This document shows positions 1-8,260 of a stretch of 26,085 nucleotides of DNA, in pieces. How positions within the stretch are numbered: position 1 is the stretch's first letter; every line of letters starts with the position of its first letter. This DNA comes from an uncultured Roseateles sp. (GTDB lineage: Bacteria > Pseudomonadota > Gammaproteobacteria > Burkholderiales > Burkholderiaceae): assembly GCA_946480605.1 (NCBI GenBank), contig CAMLKW010000036.1, positions 1-26,085 of the forward strand, in the 5' to 3' direction. The notes beneath the pieces were generated by a model that saw only the letters and a list, made by a program, of their open reading frames with translations, was not told the DNA's origin and searched no databases. The translations under genes were made by a program, and so were the position numbers.

Positions 1-604
1 TGAAGCCGGCCAGGCGGGCGACGTTGTCGGGCGAGGTCGTGGGACCGGACACGACCGCGATGTCCTTGTGCTTGTGCTGCAGCAGCGCGCGCGCGGCCTG
101 CACGCCGCCCTGCACGTGGTCGGCCATGAAGCACTGGTCCTTGATGCGGTCGAAGTTGCGGTTCAGCACGACCACCTGCTTTTGCGCGGGGCCCAGCGCC
201 TTGATGTCCTCGTCCTGGATGGCGTTGGACAGCACGATGAGGCCGTCGCAGTCACGCTCCAGCAGGAAGCGCATGCCCTCGTTGGTCTCGACACGCTCGT
301 CGTCCAGCCCGTCGCCGAAGGCCACCACCATGTGCAGGCCCTGGCTGCGCAGCACCGTGTCGATGACGCGCAGGATGGGCGTGTAGTAGGTGCCGCGCAG
401 GAAGGGGATGTAGACGCCGATCAGCTTGGATGTGCCGGCGCCCAGCGAGCGCGCCGCGTGCGAGGGGCGGAACTTCAGCTGAGCGATGACCTTGCGCACG
501 CGCTCGGCCGTGGCGGGTGCCACGGAACCGTTTCCGCTGATGACGCGCGACGCGGTGCCCACGCCCACGCCGGCCAGCCTTGCCACGTCCTTGATCGTTG
601 CCAT
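1..604 (-). CDS. LacI-family transcriptional regulator (C-terminus beyond window)
   Basis: Reading leftward from ATG at 604 gives 201 codons with no stop before the edge, so the protein is partial. It opens with the classic LacI helix-turn-helix (MATIKDVARLAGVGVGTASR, then VISG), followed by a hinge helix of the HAARSL type that would insert in the operator minor groove. The periplasmic-binding-protein-like sensor domain begins near residue 60 (KLIGVYIPFLRG). AGGGGG lies 5 bases before the ATG and supports this start. The gene starts 30 bases after the GH3 stop on the same strand, so the two are probably co-transcribed. A perfect LacI-type palindrome at 2680-2693, before the receptor gene, is the obvious candidate target. 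By family habit it would be a repressor released by a sugar from the pathway. The effector is unknown. Confidence 0.93.
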   Translation of the reverse strand, partial: MATIKDVARLAGVGVGTASRVISGNGSVAPATAERVRKVIAQLKFRPSHAARSLGAGTSKLIGVYIPFLRGTYYTPILRVIDTVLRSQGLHMVVAFGDGLDDERVETNEGMRFLLERDCDGLIVLSNAIQDEDIKALGPAQKQVVVLNRNFDRIKDQCFMADHVQGGVQAARALLQHKHKDIAVVSGPTTSPDNVARLAGF

Positions 605-634
605 GCGCCCCCTAGATATGCGGCGCGGATTGGA

Positions 635-2566
635 TCACAAGGGGCAGACGGGCTGCGGATCGGCCGGATCGGGCAGCGGCTTGATGACAGCCTGGGTTTC
701 CTTGCCGCTCAGGCCGCCACCGACCGGCCACTGCGGCTTGGCGGCGTGCACGCTGAACTGGCACGGTCCGGCGGGCCACGGAAACGACAGCCGGCCCGTG
801 AAGCCGGGCCAGGCCTTGCCGTCGTCCGCCGCGACCAGCACGTCCGTCAGCCCCGCGCCCTCGGTGCCGGGCAGCCAGGCGGCGACGAAGGCGTCGCTCT
901 TGTTGAGCAGGTCGTTCACGTACAGCGGCCGGCCGGAGTACAGCACCGTGACGACCGGCGCGCCGCGGCCGGCGACCTTCTGCAGCACCGCCAGGTCTTG
1001 CGGGTAGCGCTTGCTGTGGCGCAGGTTCTCGGTGACGCGGATGTCGCCCTCGCCCTCGGCATAGGGCGCCTCGCCGATGACGGCGACGACGGCATCGAAG
1101 CGGGCCGGGTCATGCTTGGTGCCATCGACGTCGAACATGACCTGCGCATCGCCGAGGCGCTGGCGCAGCGCGGCCAGCAGCGTGGTGCCCTGTGGGAAGT
1201 CGGCATTGCTCGCGTCGCGCGCCTGCCAGCTGACGCTCCAGCCGCCGGCCTGCTTGGCCATGCTGTCCGCCGCCGCGCCTACCACCAGCACGCGCGCCGT
1301 GCGCTTCAGCGGCAGCAGCCCCGGCTTGTGCTTCAGCAGCACCAGTGACTCGCGCACCGCGCGGCGCGCCAGCTCCGGCGCCTGCAGCGCCTCCACGGTG
1401 GCAGGCACGCTGGACGTGATGGCCATGCTGAACTTCACGCGCAGGACGCGGCGCACCGCGTCATCCAGCCGCGCCATGGGGATGCGGCCCTGCTCCACGG
1501 CGCGCATGGTGTTGTCGAAAAAAGCCTTCCAGTGGAAGGGCACCATGACCACATCGATGCCGGCGTTGATGGCCTCGGGACAGTCCTCATTCCTGCAGCC
1601 GGGCACCTGGCCCACGCCGTCCCAGTCGCTGACGACGAGGCCGTCGAAGGCCAGGCGCTCCTTCAGCACGCCGGTCAGCAGTGTCCTGTTGCCATGCATC
1701 TTGCCGTGCTCGACGTAGGCGGCCGTGTCGGTCCAGCTGCTGAACGAGGCCATCGCCGTCAGCACGCCGGCGTCCAGCGCGCCGAGGTAGCCGGCGCCGT
1801 GCACCTGCACCAGCTCGGCGGGCGTGGTGTTGGCGACGCCCTGGTCGATGCCGCGGCGCGTGCCGCCGTCGGCGATGTAATGCTTGGCCGTGGCCAGCAC
1901 GCCGCGGCCGTCCTTCAGGCCGTCCTGCAGGCCTTCCACGGCGGCCCGGCCCAGCTGGCGCACCAGCGCCGGGTCGCTGCCGAAGCTCTCGTAGGTGCGG
2001 CCCCAGCGCACGTCCTGCACGACGGCCAGCGTGGGCGCGAAGGTCCAGTGCAGGCCCGACGCGCGCACGGCGCGCGCGGTGGCGCGGCCGATGCCGCGCA
2101 CGAGGTCGGCGTTGCGCGTGGCGCCCAGGCCTATGTTGTGCGGGAACAGCGTGGCGCCGCGCACGTTGTTGTGGCCGTGGACGGCGTCGGTGCCCCAGAT
2201 CAGCGGGATGCCCGGCGTGGCCTGCAGCGCCGCGGCCTGGAACTGCTCGGACAGCGCCTTCCACTGCGCCGGCGTGGCCGCGCGGTCGTTGCCGGGCCAG
2301 CCGCCGCCGCCGTTCAGCACGGTGCCGATGGCGTACTCGCGCACCTCGACCGGCGTGATCGCGCGAATCTCGGGCTGCACGATCTGGCCGACCTTCTGGC
2401 GCAGGCTCAGCGTCTTCAGCGCGGCTTCCACGCGCGCCTCCAGCGCCGCGTCGCGCTGCGGTGGGCGGGCCGGCCAGGCCTGCACGATGGCATCGGTTCC
2501 ATCGGCGCGGGCGCCAGCGGTTGCCAGCAGCAGCGCGGCGGCGAGGAATGGGAGGTTTTGTCTCAT
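635..2566 (-). CDS. Glycoside hydrolase family 3 beta-glucosidase / exo-beta-glucanase, exported
   Basis: About 643 residues. The start has a signal peptide (MRQNLPFLAAALLLATAGARA, cut near ARA). The catalytic (beta/alpha)8 domain has the KH motif (ATAKHYIADGG) and the nucleophile motif VSDWDG (Asp near residue 314). Domain 2 carries GEAPYAEGEGD near residues 498-508, where family enzymes hold the acid/base glutamate. It should release glucose from non-reducing ends of beta-glucans or oligomers in the periplasm or outside. At this length it resembles compact plant-like exo-glucanases rather than the roughly 830-residue ExoP forms with an extra C-terminal domain. An ATG at 2581 is also in frame. 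I chose 2566 because GAAGG, overlapping that first ATG, sits 8 bases before it, and the proposed promoter would leave almost no leader for 2581. It is first in a likely two-gene operon with the LacI regulator. Confidence 0.93.
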   Translation of the reverse strand: MRQNLPFLAAALLLATAGARADGTDAIVQAWPARPPQRDAALEARVEAALKTLSLRQKVGQIVQPEIRAITPVEVREYAIGTVLNGGGGWPGNDRAATPAQWKALSEQFQAAALQATPGIPLIWGTDAVHGHNNVRGATLFPHNIGLGATRNADLVRGIGRATARAVRASGLHWTFAPTLAVVQDVRWGRTYESFGSDPALVRQLGRAAVEGLQDGLKDGRGVLATAKHYIADGGTRRGIDQGVANTTPAELVQVHGAGYLGALDAGVLTAMASFSSWTDTAAYVEHGKMHGNRTLLTGVLKERLAFDGLVVSDWDGVGQVPGCRNEDCPEAINAGIDVVMVPFHWKAFFDNTMRAVEQGRIPMARLDDAVRRVLRVKFSMAITSSVPATVEALQAPELARRAVRESLVLLKHKPGLLPLKRTARVLVVGAAADSMAKQAGGWSVSWQARDASNADFPQGTTLLAALRQRLGDAQVMFDVDGTKHDPARFDAVVAVIGEAPYAEGEGDIRVTENLRHSKRYPQDLAVLQKVAGRGAPVVTVLYSGRPLYVNDLLNKSDAFVAAWLPGTEGAGLTDVLVAADDGKAWPGFTGRLSFPWPAGPCQFSVHAAKPQWPVGGGLSGKETQAVIKPLPDPADPQPVCPL

Positions 2567-2591
2567 CGTTGTTGCCTTCATCGGGGACGCG

Positions 2592-2621
2592 ACGGTAGTG
2601 GCTGAAGCAAAAAAACGTCAA
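2592..2621 (-). promoter_or_regulatory. Candidate sigma70 promoter for the GH3-lacI transcript
   Basis: On the minus strand TTGACG (2621-2616) is followed by an 18-base spacer beginning with a run of seven T and then TACCGT (2597-2592). The -35 is close to consensus but the -10 matches only three of six bases. Transcription would start near 2585, giving a leader of about 20 bases to the ATG at 2566. This is a pattern match only. Confidence 0.3.
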
Positions 2622-2638
2622 CCCCCGGGCGCGTTCTG

Positions 2639-2668
2639 TTGACAAGGCATTTGCCGCCGAATTAGATT
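2639..2668 (+). promoter_or_regulatory. Candidate sigma70 promoter for the receptor and transport operon
   Basis: A perfect TTGACA (2639-2644) is followed after 18 bases by TAGATT (2663-2668), which matches four of six -10 positions. The predicted start, near 2675, lies just before the palindrome at 2680-2693, and the receptor ATG is at 2761 with a GGAG site. Placement directly before an operator in a divergent gap makes this the best promoter candidate in the locus. Confidence 0.45.
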
Positions 2669-2679
2669 TGCGCCGAGTT

Positions 2680-2693
2680 TGGAACCGGTTCCA
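2680..2693. promoter_or_regulatory. LacI-family operator: perfect 14-bp palindrome
   Basis: TGGAACCGGTTCCA is a perfect palindrome centred on CG, the form typical of LacI-family operators. It lies about 5 to 18 bases downstream of the predicted start of the receptor transcript, where a bound repressor would block RNA polymerase. A LacI-type gene is in the same locus (1-604). It is about 60 bases upstream of the GH3 -35, so control of that side is less clear. Confidence 0.65.
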
Positions 2694-2760
2694 CTTCTTC
2701 GGAAATGGAGTCGATATCCAGGCCGGCGAACAAGACGAACCAGATCCAGGAGACAAACCA

Positions 2761-5490
2761 ATGAACCGCTCCGCCCAGCGCGCCGTCCGGCGCGCCCCGC
2801 CGCCGCAGGTGCCCGAACGGCGCCTGCGCCTCACCCCCGTTGCCGCGGCGCTGCTGTGCGCGCCGCTGCTGGCGGCCGCGCAGGCCGCCGAGCAGAAGCT
2901 GGACACCGTGACGGTGACCGGCTTCCGCGCCAGCCTCGAGTCGTCCATCAGCACCAAGCGCAATGCGGATGCCATCGTCGAGGCCATCTCGGCCGAGGAC
3001 ATCGGCAAGCTGCCCGACGTGTCCATTGCCGACGCGATCTCGCGCCTGCCGGGCCTGACGGCCCAGCGCGTGGCCGGCCGTTCGTCGGTCATCAGCATTC
3101 GCGGCATGGCGCCGCGCTACGGCGTGACGCTGCTGAACGGCCGCGAGATCGTGTCCACCGGCGACAACCGCTCGGTGGAGTACGACCAGTTCCCGTCGGA
3201 GCTGATCAACGCGGCCACGGTCTACAAGACGCCGGACGCCAGCCTGTCGGCACAGGGCCTGTCGGGCACGGTCAACATGAAGACGCTGAGGCCGCTGGAC
3301 TTCGGCACGACGCAGGCGGTCATCGGAGCCCGCGTGGAGCGCAATTCCAATGGGTCGCTGAACCCCGAGATCTCGGGCAACGGCAACCGGCTGAGCGCGT
3401 CCTACGTGACGCAGTCGGCCGACCGCACCTGGGGCGCGGCCGTGGGTTTCGCGCACCTGGACTCGCCCAACCAGGAGAAGCACTACAAGAGCTGGTGGTG
3501 GGCCAACACCAGCGTGTGGGGCTCGCCGCTGCCGGGCACGCCGACGGACTCGGTCGCGCTGCAGGGCTTCGAGCTGGGCGCCGCGTCATCGCGCCAGAAG
3601 CGCGACGGCCTGATGGCGGTGCTGGAGTACAAGCCCGGCAACGGCTTGCACAGCACGCTGGACCTGTACTACTCCAGGTTCGACCAGACCGAGGCGCGCC
3701 GCACGGTGATGGCGGACATGTCGGTGTGGGCCGGCGCGAGCTGGAGCGGCGCGCAGACCACCGTCGTCAACGGCGACAAGCTGGTCACGAGCGGCACGGT
3801 CAACAACGTCAACCCGGTCGCGCTCACGACCTTCAACAAGCGCAAGGACGACATCCGCGCGCTGGGCTGGAACAACGAGCTGAAGCTGGCCGACTGGAAA
3901 CTGGTGGCCGACCTGAGCTGGTCCAAGGCCAAGCGCAGCGAGCAGAACGCCGAGCTGGCGGCCGGCTCGCCCTCGCGCATCAGCCTGGGCCTGGCCAACA
4001 TCGCCAGCGGCGACGGCATCTCGACCTTCAACCCGACCTTCGACTACGGCGACGGCAGCAAGGTCATGCTGACCGACCCGCCGGGCTGGGGCCGCGACGG
4101 CCGCAGCCAGTTCCCCAAGGTGGGCGACGAGATCAAGGCGCTCAAGCTCAGCGCCGGCCGCAGCTTCGACGGCTTCCTCAGCAGCATCGAGGGCGGGCTG
4201 GACTATTCCGAGCGCGATAAGAGCATGAACCGCACGGAGGTCTACTACAACCTGAAGAACAACCGTGCGCCGGTGCTCATCCCCGCCAACCTGCTGCGCA
4301 CGCCCACCGACCTGGGCTTTGCCGGCAGCCCCATCCGCATGGTCAATTTCGACCTGCCGAGCGCGCTGGGCCTGTACGACGTGGTGCCGTCCTCCGCCGA
4401 CCAGGCGCCGGGCCGCATCTGGTCGGTGCATGAAAAGGTCACGGCCGCGCACGCCAAGCTGGGCTTCGACGCCGAGTGGGGCGTGCCGCTGCGCGGCAGC
4501 CTGGGCCTGCGCGTGGTACACGCCAAGCAGTGGAGCAACGGCATGCTGTGGAACACCCGCACCAACCAGAGCGATCCGATGACCGGCGGCACCAGCTACA
4601 CCGATGTGTTGCCCAGCATCAACCTCGCGGCCGACCTGACGGAGCGCACCGTGCTGCGATTCGGCGCGGCCAAGGTGCTGGCGCGGCCCAACATGGAAGA
4701 CATGCGCGCCGGCTTCTCCGGCATCACCGTGGGCGAGCAGGACCGCCGCTGGTCCGCCAACGGCGGCAATGCCAAGCTGGAACCGTGGCGCGCCGACGCG
4801 GTGGACCTGTCTGTCGAGCACTACTTCAGCAAGCGCAGCTATGTGGCGGCGGCGGTGTTCCACAAGCACATCACCAACTTCGTCTACGGCCAGGGCATTC
4901 CGTTCGACTTCACCGGCTTCCCCAACCCGACGCAGTGGACGCCGCAGAGCAACATCGGCACGTTGAACACGCAGGCCAACGGCCAGGGCGGCATGATCGC
5001 CGGCACCGAGCTCAGCGGCTCGCTGGACGCCGGCCTCATCAGCCCGGCGCTGGACGGCATCGGCGTCAGCTTCAGCTACTCCAACACGCGCAGCTCGCTG
5101 CACGAGGAGAACAACGTCAGCAAGCCGCTGGACGGGCTGTCGGGCGTGGCGACCAACTTCACCGTCTACTACGAGCGCAACGGCATCTCGGCCCGCGTCG
5201 GCAGCCGCCACCGCTCGCCCTTCGTCACGACGGTGCGCGGCACCTTCGGCGAGAACGTGCCCAGCATGATCTCGGGCGAAACCATCATCGACGCGCAGGT
5301 CGGCTATGCGTTCGAGACAGGCGCCTTCAAGGGCTTGTCGCTGACGCTGCAGGTCAACAACCTGCGCGACCGGCCCTACCGCACCCGGGTCGGCATCTCG
5401 TCGGGTGCCAGCGACCCGAACTCCACGCTGCCCGAGCGCTACACGTCCTATGGTCGACAGGTTCTGTTCGGCGGCACGTACAAGTTCTGA
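2761..5490 (+). CDS. TonB-dependent outer-membrane receptor, carbohydrate type
   Basis: 909 residues. A long basic n-region precedes a hydrophobic core, with likely cleavage near AQA (residue 43). A TonB-box-like stretch DTVTVTG follows, then the plug domain with IGKLPDVSIADAISRLPGL and SVISIRGMAPRYG. The rest is a beta-barrel ending in aromatic GGTYKF, as expected for outer-membrane insertion. The plug motifs match the Xanthomonas/Caulobacter subgroup of receptors often found with glycoside hydrolases. It would import oligosaccharides across the outer membrane using TonB energy. The frame stays open to a TTG at 2668, but that would start upstream of the operator. ATG 2761 has GGAG 8 bases before it and gives a usable signal peptide. 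No SusD-like partner is present. Confidence 0.93.
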   Translation: MNRSAQRAVRRAPPPQVPERRLRLTPVAAALLCAPLLAAAQAAEQKLDTVTVTGFRASLESSISTKRNADAIVEAISAEDIGKLPDVSIADAISRLPGLTAQRVAGRSSVISIRGMAPRYGVTLLNGREIVSTGDNRSVEYDQFPSELINAATVYKTPDASLSAQGLSGTVNMKTLRPLDFGTTQAVIGARVERNSNGSLNPEISGNGNRLSASYVTQSADRTWGAAVGFAHLDSPNQEKHYKSWWWANTSVWGSPLPGTPTDSVALQGFELGAASSRQKRDGLMAVLEYKPGNGLHSTLDLYYSRFDQTEARRTVMADMSVWAGASWSGAQTTVVNGDKLVTSGTVNNVNPVALTTFNKRKDDIRALGWNNELKLADWKLVADLSWSKAKRSEQNAELAAGSPSRISLGLANIASGDGISTFNPTFDYGDGSKVMLTDPPGWGRDGRSQFPKVGDEIKALKLSAGRSFDGFLSSIEGGLDYSERDKSMNRTEVYYNLKNNRAPVLIPANLLRTPTDLGFAGSPIRMVNFDLPSALGLYDVVPSSADQAPGRIWSVHEKVTAAHAKLGFDAEWGVPLRGSLGLRVVHAKQWSNGMLWNTRTNQSDPMTGGTSYTDVLPSINLAADLTERTVLRFGAAKVLARPNMEDMRAGFSGITVGEQDRRWSANGGNAKLEPWRADAVDLSVEHYFSKRSYVAAAVFHKHITNFVYGQGIPFDFTGFPNPTQWTPQSNIGTLNTQANGQGGMIAGTELSGSLDAGLISPALDGIGVSFSYSNTRSSLHEENNVSKPLDGLSGVATNFTVYYERNGISARVGSRHRSPFVTTVRGTFGENVPSMISGETIIDAQVGYAFETGAFKGLSLTLQVNNLRDRPYRTRVGISSGASDPNSTLPERYTSYGRQVLFGGTYKF

Positions 5491-5511
5491 ACCCTTTCTG
5501 TTCCTGAAACC

Positions 5512-5531
5512 GCGCCGGCTCCCGCCGGCGC
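5512..5531 (+). promoter_or_regulatory. Strong intergenic hairpin between receptor and GH1 genes
   Basis: GCGCCGGC and GCCGGCGC form a perfect 8-bp GC stem around a TCCC loop, in the 56-base gap after the receptor stop. No T-run follows, so it is not a standard intrinsic terminator. It ends 15 bases before the GH1 ATG, which has no clear Shine-Dalgarno sequence. It could protect the receptor mRNA end or dampen downstream expression. Confidence 0.45.
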
Positions 5532-5546
5532 CTCACCATCGCCAGC

Positions 5547-6893
5547 ATGAGCTTCAACAACGCCCCGACCCGCAAAGACTTCCCCGCCGACTTCCGTTGG
5601 GGCGTGTCCACCTCCTCCTTCCAGATCGAAGGCGCCGGCCAGGAGGACGGCAAGGGCGAATCCATCTGGGACCGCTTCTGCAAGGAGCCAGGCCGCATCC
5701 GCGATGGGTCCAACGGCAACGTCGCTTGCGACCATTACCACCTGTACCCGCAGGACCTGGACATGGCCAAGGGCCTGGGCGTCAACGCCTACCGCTTCTC
5801 CATCGCGTGGCCGCGCATCCTGCCGCAGGGGCGCGGCGCGGTGAACGAGGCGGGCCTGGCCTTCTACGACCGTCTGGTCGACGTGATGCTGGAACGCGGC
5901 CTGGACCCGTGGGCCACGCTGTACCACTGGGACCTGCCGCAGGCACTGCAGGAGCAGGGCGGCTGGACCTCGCGCGACACGGTGGCGGCGTTCCTGGAGT
6001 ACACCGACGTCGTCACGCGCCGCCTGGGCGATCGCGTCAAGCACTGGATCACGCACAACGAGCCGTGGTGCTCCTGCATGATGGGCTACTGGGAGAACAT
6101 CCATGCGCCCGGCGGCACCAGCCTCGCCGACGCGCTGCAGGCCAGCCACCATGTGCTGCTGTCGCATGGCCAGGCGATTCCCGTCATCCGCAACAACGTG
6201 GCCGGTGCCGACATCGGCATCACGTTGAGCCTGCACCCCATCACCGCCGCCTCCGACAGCGCCGCCGACCAGGCCGCGCTGGGGCGCCACGACGGCCTGC
6301 GCAACCGCTGGTTCCTCGATCCGTTGTTCGGTCGCGGCTACCCCGCGGACACGCTGGCGCTGGTCGGCGACGCCGCGCCCACCGTGCTGCCCGGCGACCT
6401 GGAGGCCATCGCCACGCCCACCGACTTCCTCGGCGTGAACTACTACTTCCCCGAGATGGTCAAGGACGATCCGCAAGGCGGCCCCATGCGCGCCAGCATC
6501 GTGGAGCGCGAGGGCGTGGAGCGCACCGGCTTCGGCTGGGAGGTGTCGCCGCAGGGCCTGGTCGACCTGCTGACCCGCGTGCAGCGCGACTACCACCCCG
6601 CCGTCATCCAGCTGACCGAGAACGGCTCCACCTTCGAGGACGTGCTGACCCCCGACGGCCGCGTGCACGACAAGGAGCGGCTGAGCTACCTGCAGCGCCA
6701 CCTGGCCGCACTCAAGGTCGCCGTGGACGCCGGCGTGCCGGTCAAGGGCTACTTCGCCTGGAGCCTGCTGGACAACTTCGAATGGGCCGAGGGCTACCTG
6801 CGCCGCTTCGGCATCGCCTATGTGGACTACGCGACGCAACGCCGCATCCTGAAGGACAGCGGCCTCTGGTATGGCCAATTTCTGAATGAATGA
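5547..6893 (+). CDS. Glycoside hydrolase family 1 beta-glucosidase, cytoplasmic
   Basis: 448 residues, the usual length for bacterial family 1 enzymes. The N-terminus has FPADFRWGVSTSSFQIEGA. The acid/base glutamate is Glu172 in THNEPW and the nucleophile is Glu358 in LTENGS. YHWDLP is also present, and the C-terminus has the family segment YFAWSLLDNFEWAEGY. No signal peptide is visible, so it should hydrolyse imported cellobiose- or gentiobiose-like beta-glucosides to glucose inside the cell. It follows the receptor gene by 56 bases with a hairpin between, and precedes the importer genes by 133 bases, so it probably belongs to the same regulon. The last codons lie in a short repeat that recurs after the stop (6930-6950). 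Confidence 0.95.
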   Translation: MSFNNAPTRKDFPADFRWGVSTSSFQIEGAGQEDGKGESIWDRFCKEPGRIRDGSNGNVACDHYHLYPQDLDMAKGLGVNAYRFSIAWPRILPQGRGAVNEAGLAFYDRLVDVMLERGLDPWATLYHWDLPQALQEQGGWTSRDTVAAFLEYTDVVTRRLGDRVKHWITHNEPWCSCMMGYWENIHAPGGTSLADALQASHHVLLSHGQAIPVIRNNVAGADIGITLSLHPITAASDSAADQAALGRHDGLRNRWFLDPLFGRGYPADTLALVGDAAPTVLPGDLEAIATPTDFLGVNYYFPEMVKDDPQGGPMRASIVEREGVERTGFGWEVSPQGLVDLLTRVQRDYHPAVIQLTENGSTFEDVLTPDGRVHDKERLSYLQRHLAALKVAVDAGVPVKGYFAWSLLDNFEWAEGYLRRFGIAYVDYATQRRILKDSGLWYGQFLNE

Positions 6894-6950
6894 TTAACGG
6901 CAATTGACCCGCATTCGAGCGGGTACGCGCAGTTTCTAAATGAAAAATTA
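6876..6950 (+). repeat. Imperfect 21-bp direct repeat, in frame with the GH1 tail
   Basis: Copies at 6876-6896 and 6930-6950 match at 17 of 21 positions and start 54 bases (18 codons) apart. The first encodes the last residues of GH1 (QFLNE) and its stop. The second, in the same frame past the stop, also reads QFLNE and continues KLQG. The stretch is visibly more AT-rich than its surroundings. Confidence 0.6.
6907..6924 (+). promoter_or_regulatory. Small hairpin between GH1 and the binding-protein gene
   Basis: ACCCGC and GCGGGT form a 6-bp stem around ATTCGA. A TTGACC at 6904-6909 overlaps its left arm, but no convincing -10 lies at normal spacing. It may be a weak terminator, an mRNA stabiliser or a protein site. 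Confidence 0.3.
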
Positions 6951-7026
6951 CAGGGTCCACCCTCAGACGTGAAGGCGGCATCCCAAGGGACACTGCGCCC
7001 CGCCATCCACAAGAACCGGAGACAAG

Positions 7027-8256
7027 ATGAAGTTCCGCCGCCACGCCCTGGCCGTCCTGGCGCTCGCCGCCGCCGCGCTGCCCGCCCATGCCCAGCTGAA
7101 GGCCGAGGTCATCCACTGGTGGACGTCCGGTGGCGAGTCCGCCGCCGCCAAGACGCTGGCCGAGGCCTACAAGGCGCAGGGCGGCGTCTGGGTGGACACC
7201 GCCGTCGCCCTGGGCGAGCAGGCCCGCTCGGTGGCCATCAACCGCATCGCCGGCGGCAACCCGCCCACGGCCGCGCAGTTCAACACCACGCAGCAGTTCC
7301 GCGACATCGTCGACCAGGGCTACCTGAACAACGTCGACGAGGTCGCCAAGCGCGACGGCTGGGACAAGTTCCTGCCCGAGACCGTGCTGCAGGCCATCCG
7401 CGTCAACGGCCACTACTACGCCGCGCCGGTCAACATCCACAACATGACGTGGTTCTGGTTCTCCAAGGCCGCGTTCAAGAAGGCCGGCATCGCCGAGGAG
7501 CCCAAGACCTTCGACGAACTCTTCGCCGCGCTGGACAAGCTCAAGGCCGCCGGCCTCGTGCCGCTGGCCCATGGTGGCCAGCCCTGGCAGGACGGCATCG
7601 TCTTCACCGCCACGCTGGCCCACTTCGGTGGCCGCGACCTGTACCTGAAGGTCTTCCGCGACCGCGACCCCAAGGCCATCCTGGGCGAAGATTTCAAGAA
7701 GGTGCTGCTGGCCTACAAGCGCCTGCAGAGCTACACCGACCGCGGCTCGCCGGGCCGCAACTGGAACGACGCCACCGCCATGCTGATCAACGGCCGCGCC
7801 GGCGTGCAGATCATGGGTGACTGGGCCAAGGGCGAGTTCGCCCAGGCCAAGCAGGAAGCCGGCAAGGACTACGGCTGCGCGCCCGGTTTCGGCCCCAAGG
7901 CGCCCTACATCATCCAGGGCGACGTGATGGTCTTCCCCAAGACCAGCAAGCCCGACCAGATCAAGGCGCAGCAGCTGCTGGCCAGCGTCATCACGCAGCC
8001 CGCCACGCAGGTCGCCTTCAGCATGAAGAAGGGCTCCATTCCCATCCGCACCGACGTGGACGTCAGCAAGATGGACATCTGCGCGCAGATGGGCGTGGCC
8101 GCCATGAAGGACAAGTCGCGCCACCTGGCCAACGGCGAGATCTTCATCACGCCCGACCAGAACGGTGCGCTGCAGGACGTGATCACGTCGTTCTGGAACC
8201 GCAACGTGCCGGTCGAGAAGGTCCAGAAGGACATCGTCTCGGCGCTGCGGAATTGA
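7027..8256 (+). CDS. ABC sugar importer, extracellular solute-binding protein (family 1)
   Basis: 409 residues with a Sec signal peptide (MKFRRHALAVLALAAAALPA, cut after AHA) and no lipobox. The mature start EVIHWWTSGGES, plus RSVAINRIAGGNPPTAAQFN, closely resembles the glucose/mannose-binding GtsA group of Pseudomonas. It would capture a sugar in the periplasm and deliver it to the two permeases encoded next. GGAG sits 8 bases before the ATG. Four bases separate its stop from the first permease gene, so the set is one operon. By resemblance the ligand is glucose or mannose. By context it could be a short beta-gluco-oligosaccharide. The sequence alone does not decide between these. Confidence 0.92.
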   Translation: MKFRRHALAVLALAAAALPAHAQLKAEVIHWWTSGGESAAAKTLAEAYKAQGGVWVDTAVALGEQARSVAINRIAGGNPPTAAQFNTTQQFRDIVDQGYLNNVDEVAKRDGWDKFLPETVLQAIRVNGHYYAAPVNIHNMTWFWFSKAAFKKAGIAEEPKTFDELFAALDKLKAAGLVPLAHGGQPWQDGIVFTATLAHFGGRDLYLKVFRDRDPKAILGEDFKKVLLAYKRLQSYTDRGSPGRNWNDATAMLINGRAGVQIMGDWAKGEFAQAKQEAGKDYGCAPGFGPKAPYIIQGDVMVFPKTSKPDQIKAQQLLASVITQPATQVAFSMKKGSIPIRTDVDVSKMDICAQMGVAAMKDKSRHLANGEIFITPDQNGALQDVITSFWNRNVPVEKVQKDIVSALRN

Positions 8257-8260
8257 CACG

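Noticed and set aside
68..1348. 426-residue plus-strand open frame
   Set aside because: Antisense to LacI and GH3, both of which have unmistakable motifs on the minus strand.
2668..2760. N-terminal extension of the receptor from TTG 2668
   Set aside because: It would begin before the operator and within the promoter region, spoils the signal peptide, and ATG 2761 has a good GGAG site.
3586..5211. 541-residue minus-strand open frame
   Set aside because: Antisense to the TonB receptor, with shadow-type Val/Ala/Arg/Gln composition and no domain.
6969..7820. 283-residue plus-strand frame over the binding-protein gene
   Set aside because: Arg/Pro-rich shadow. The frame at 7027 has a signal peptide and family motifs.
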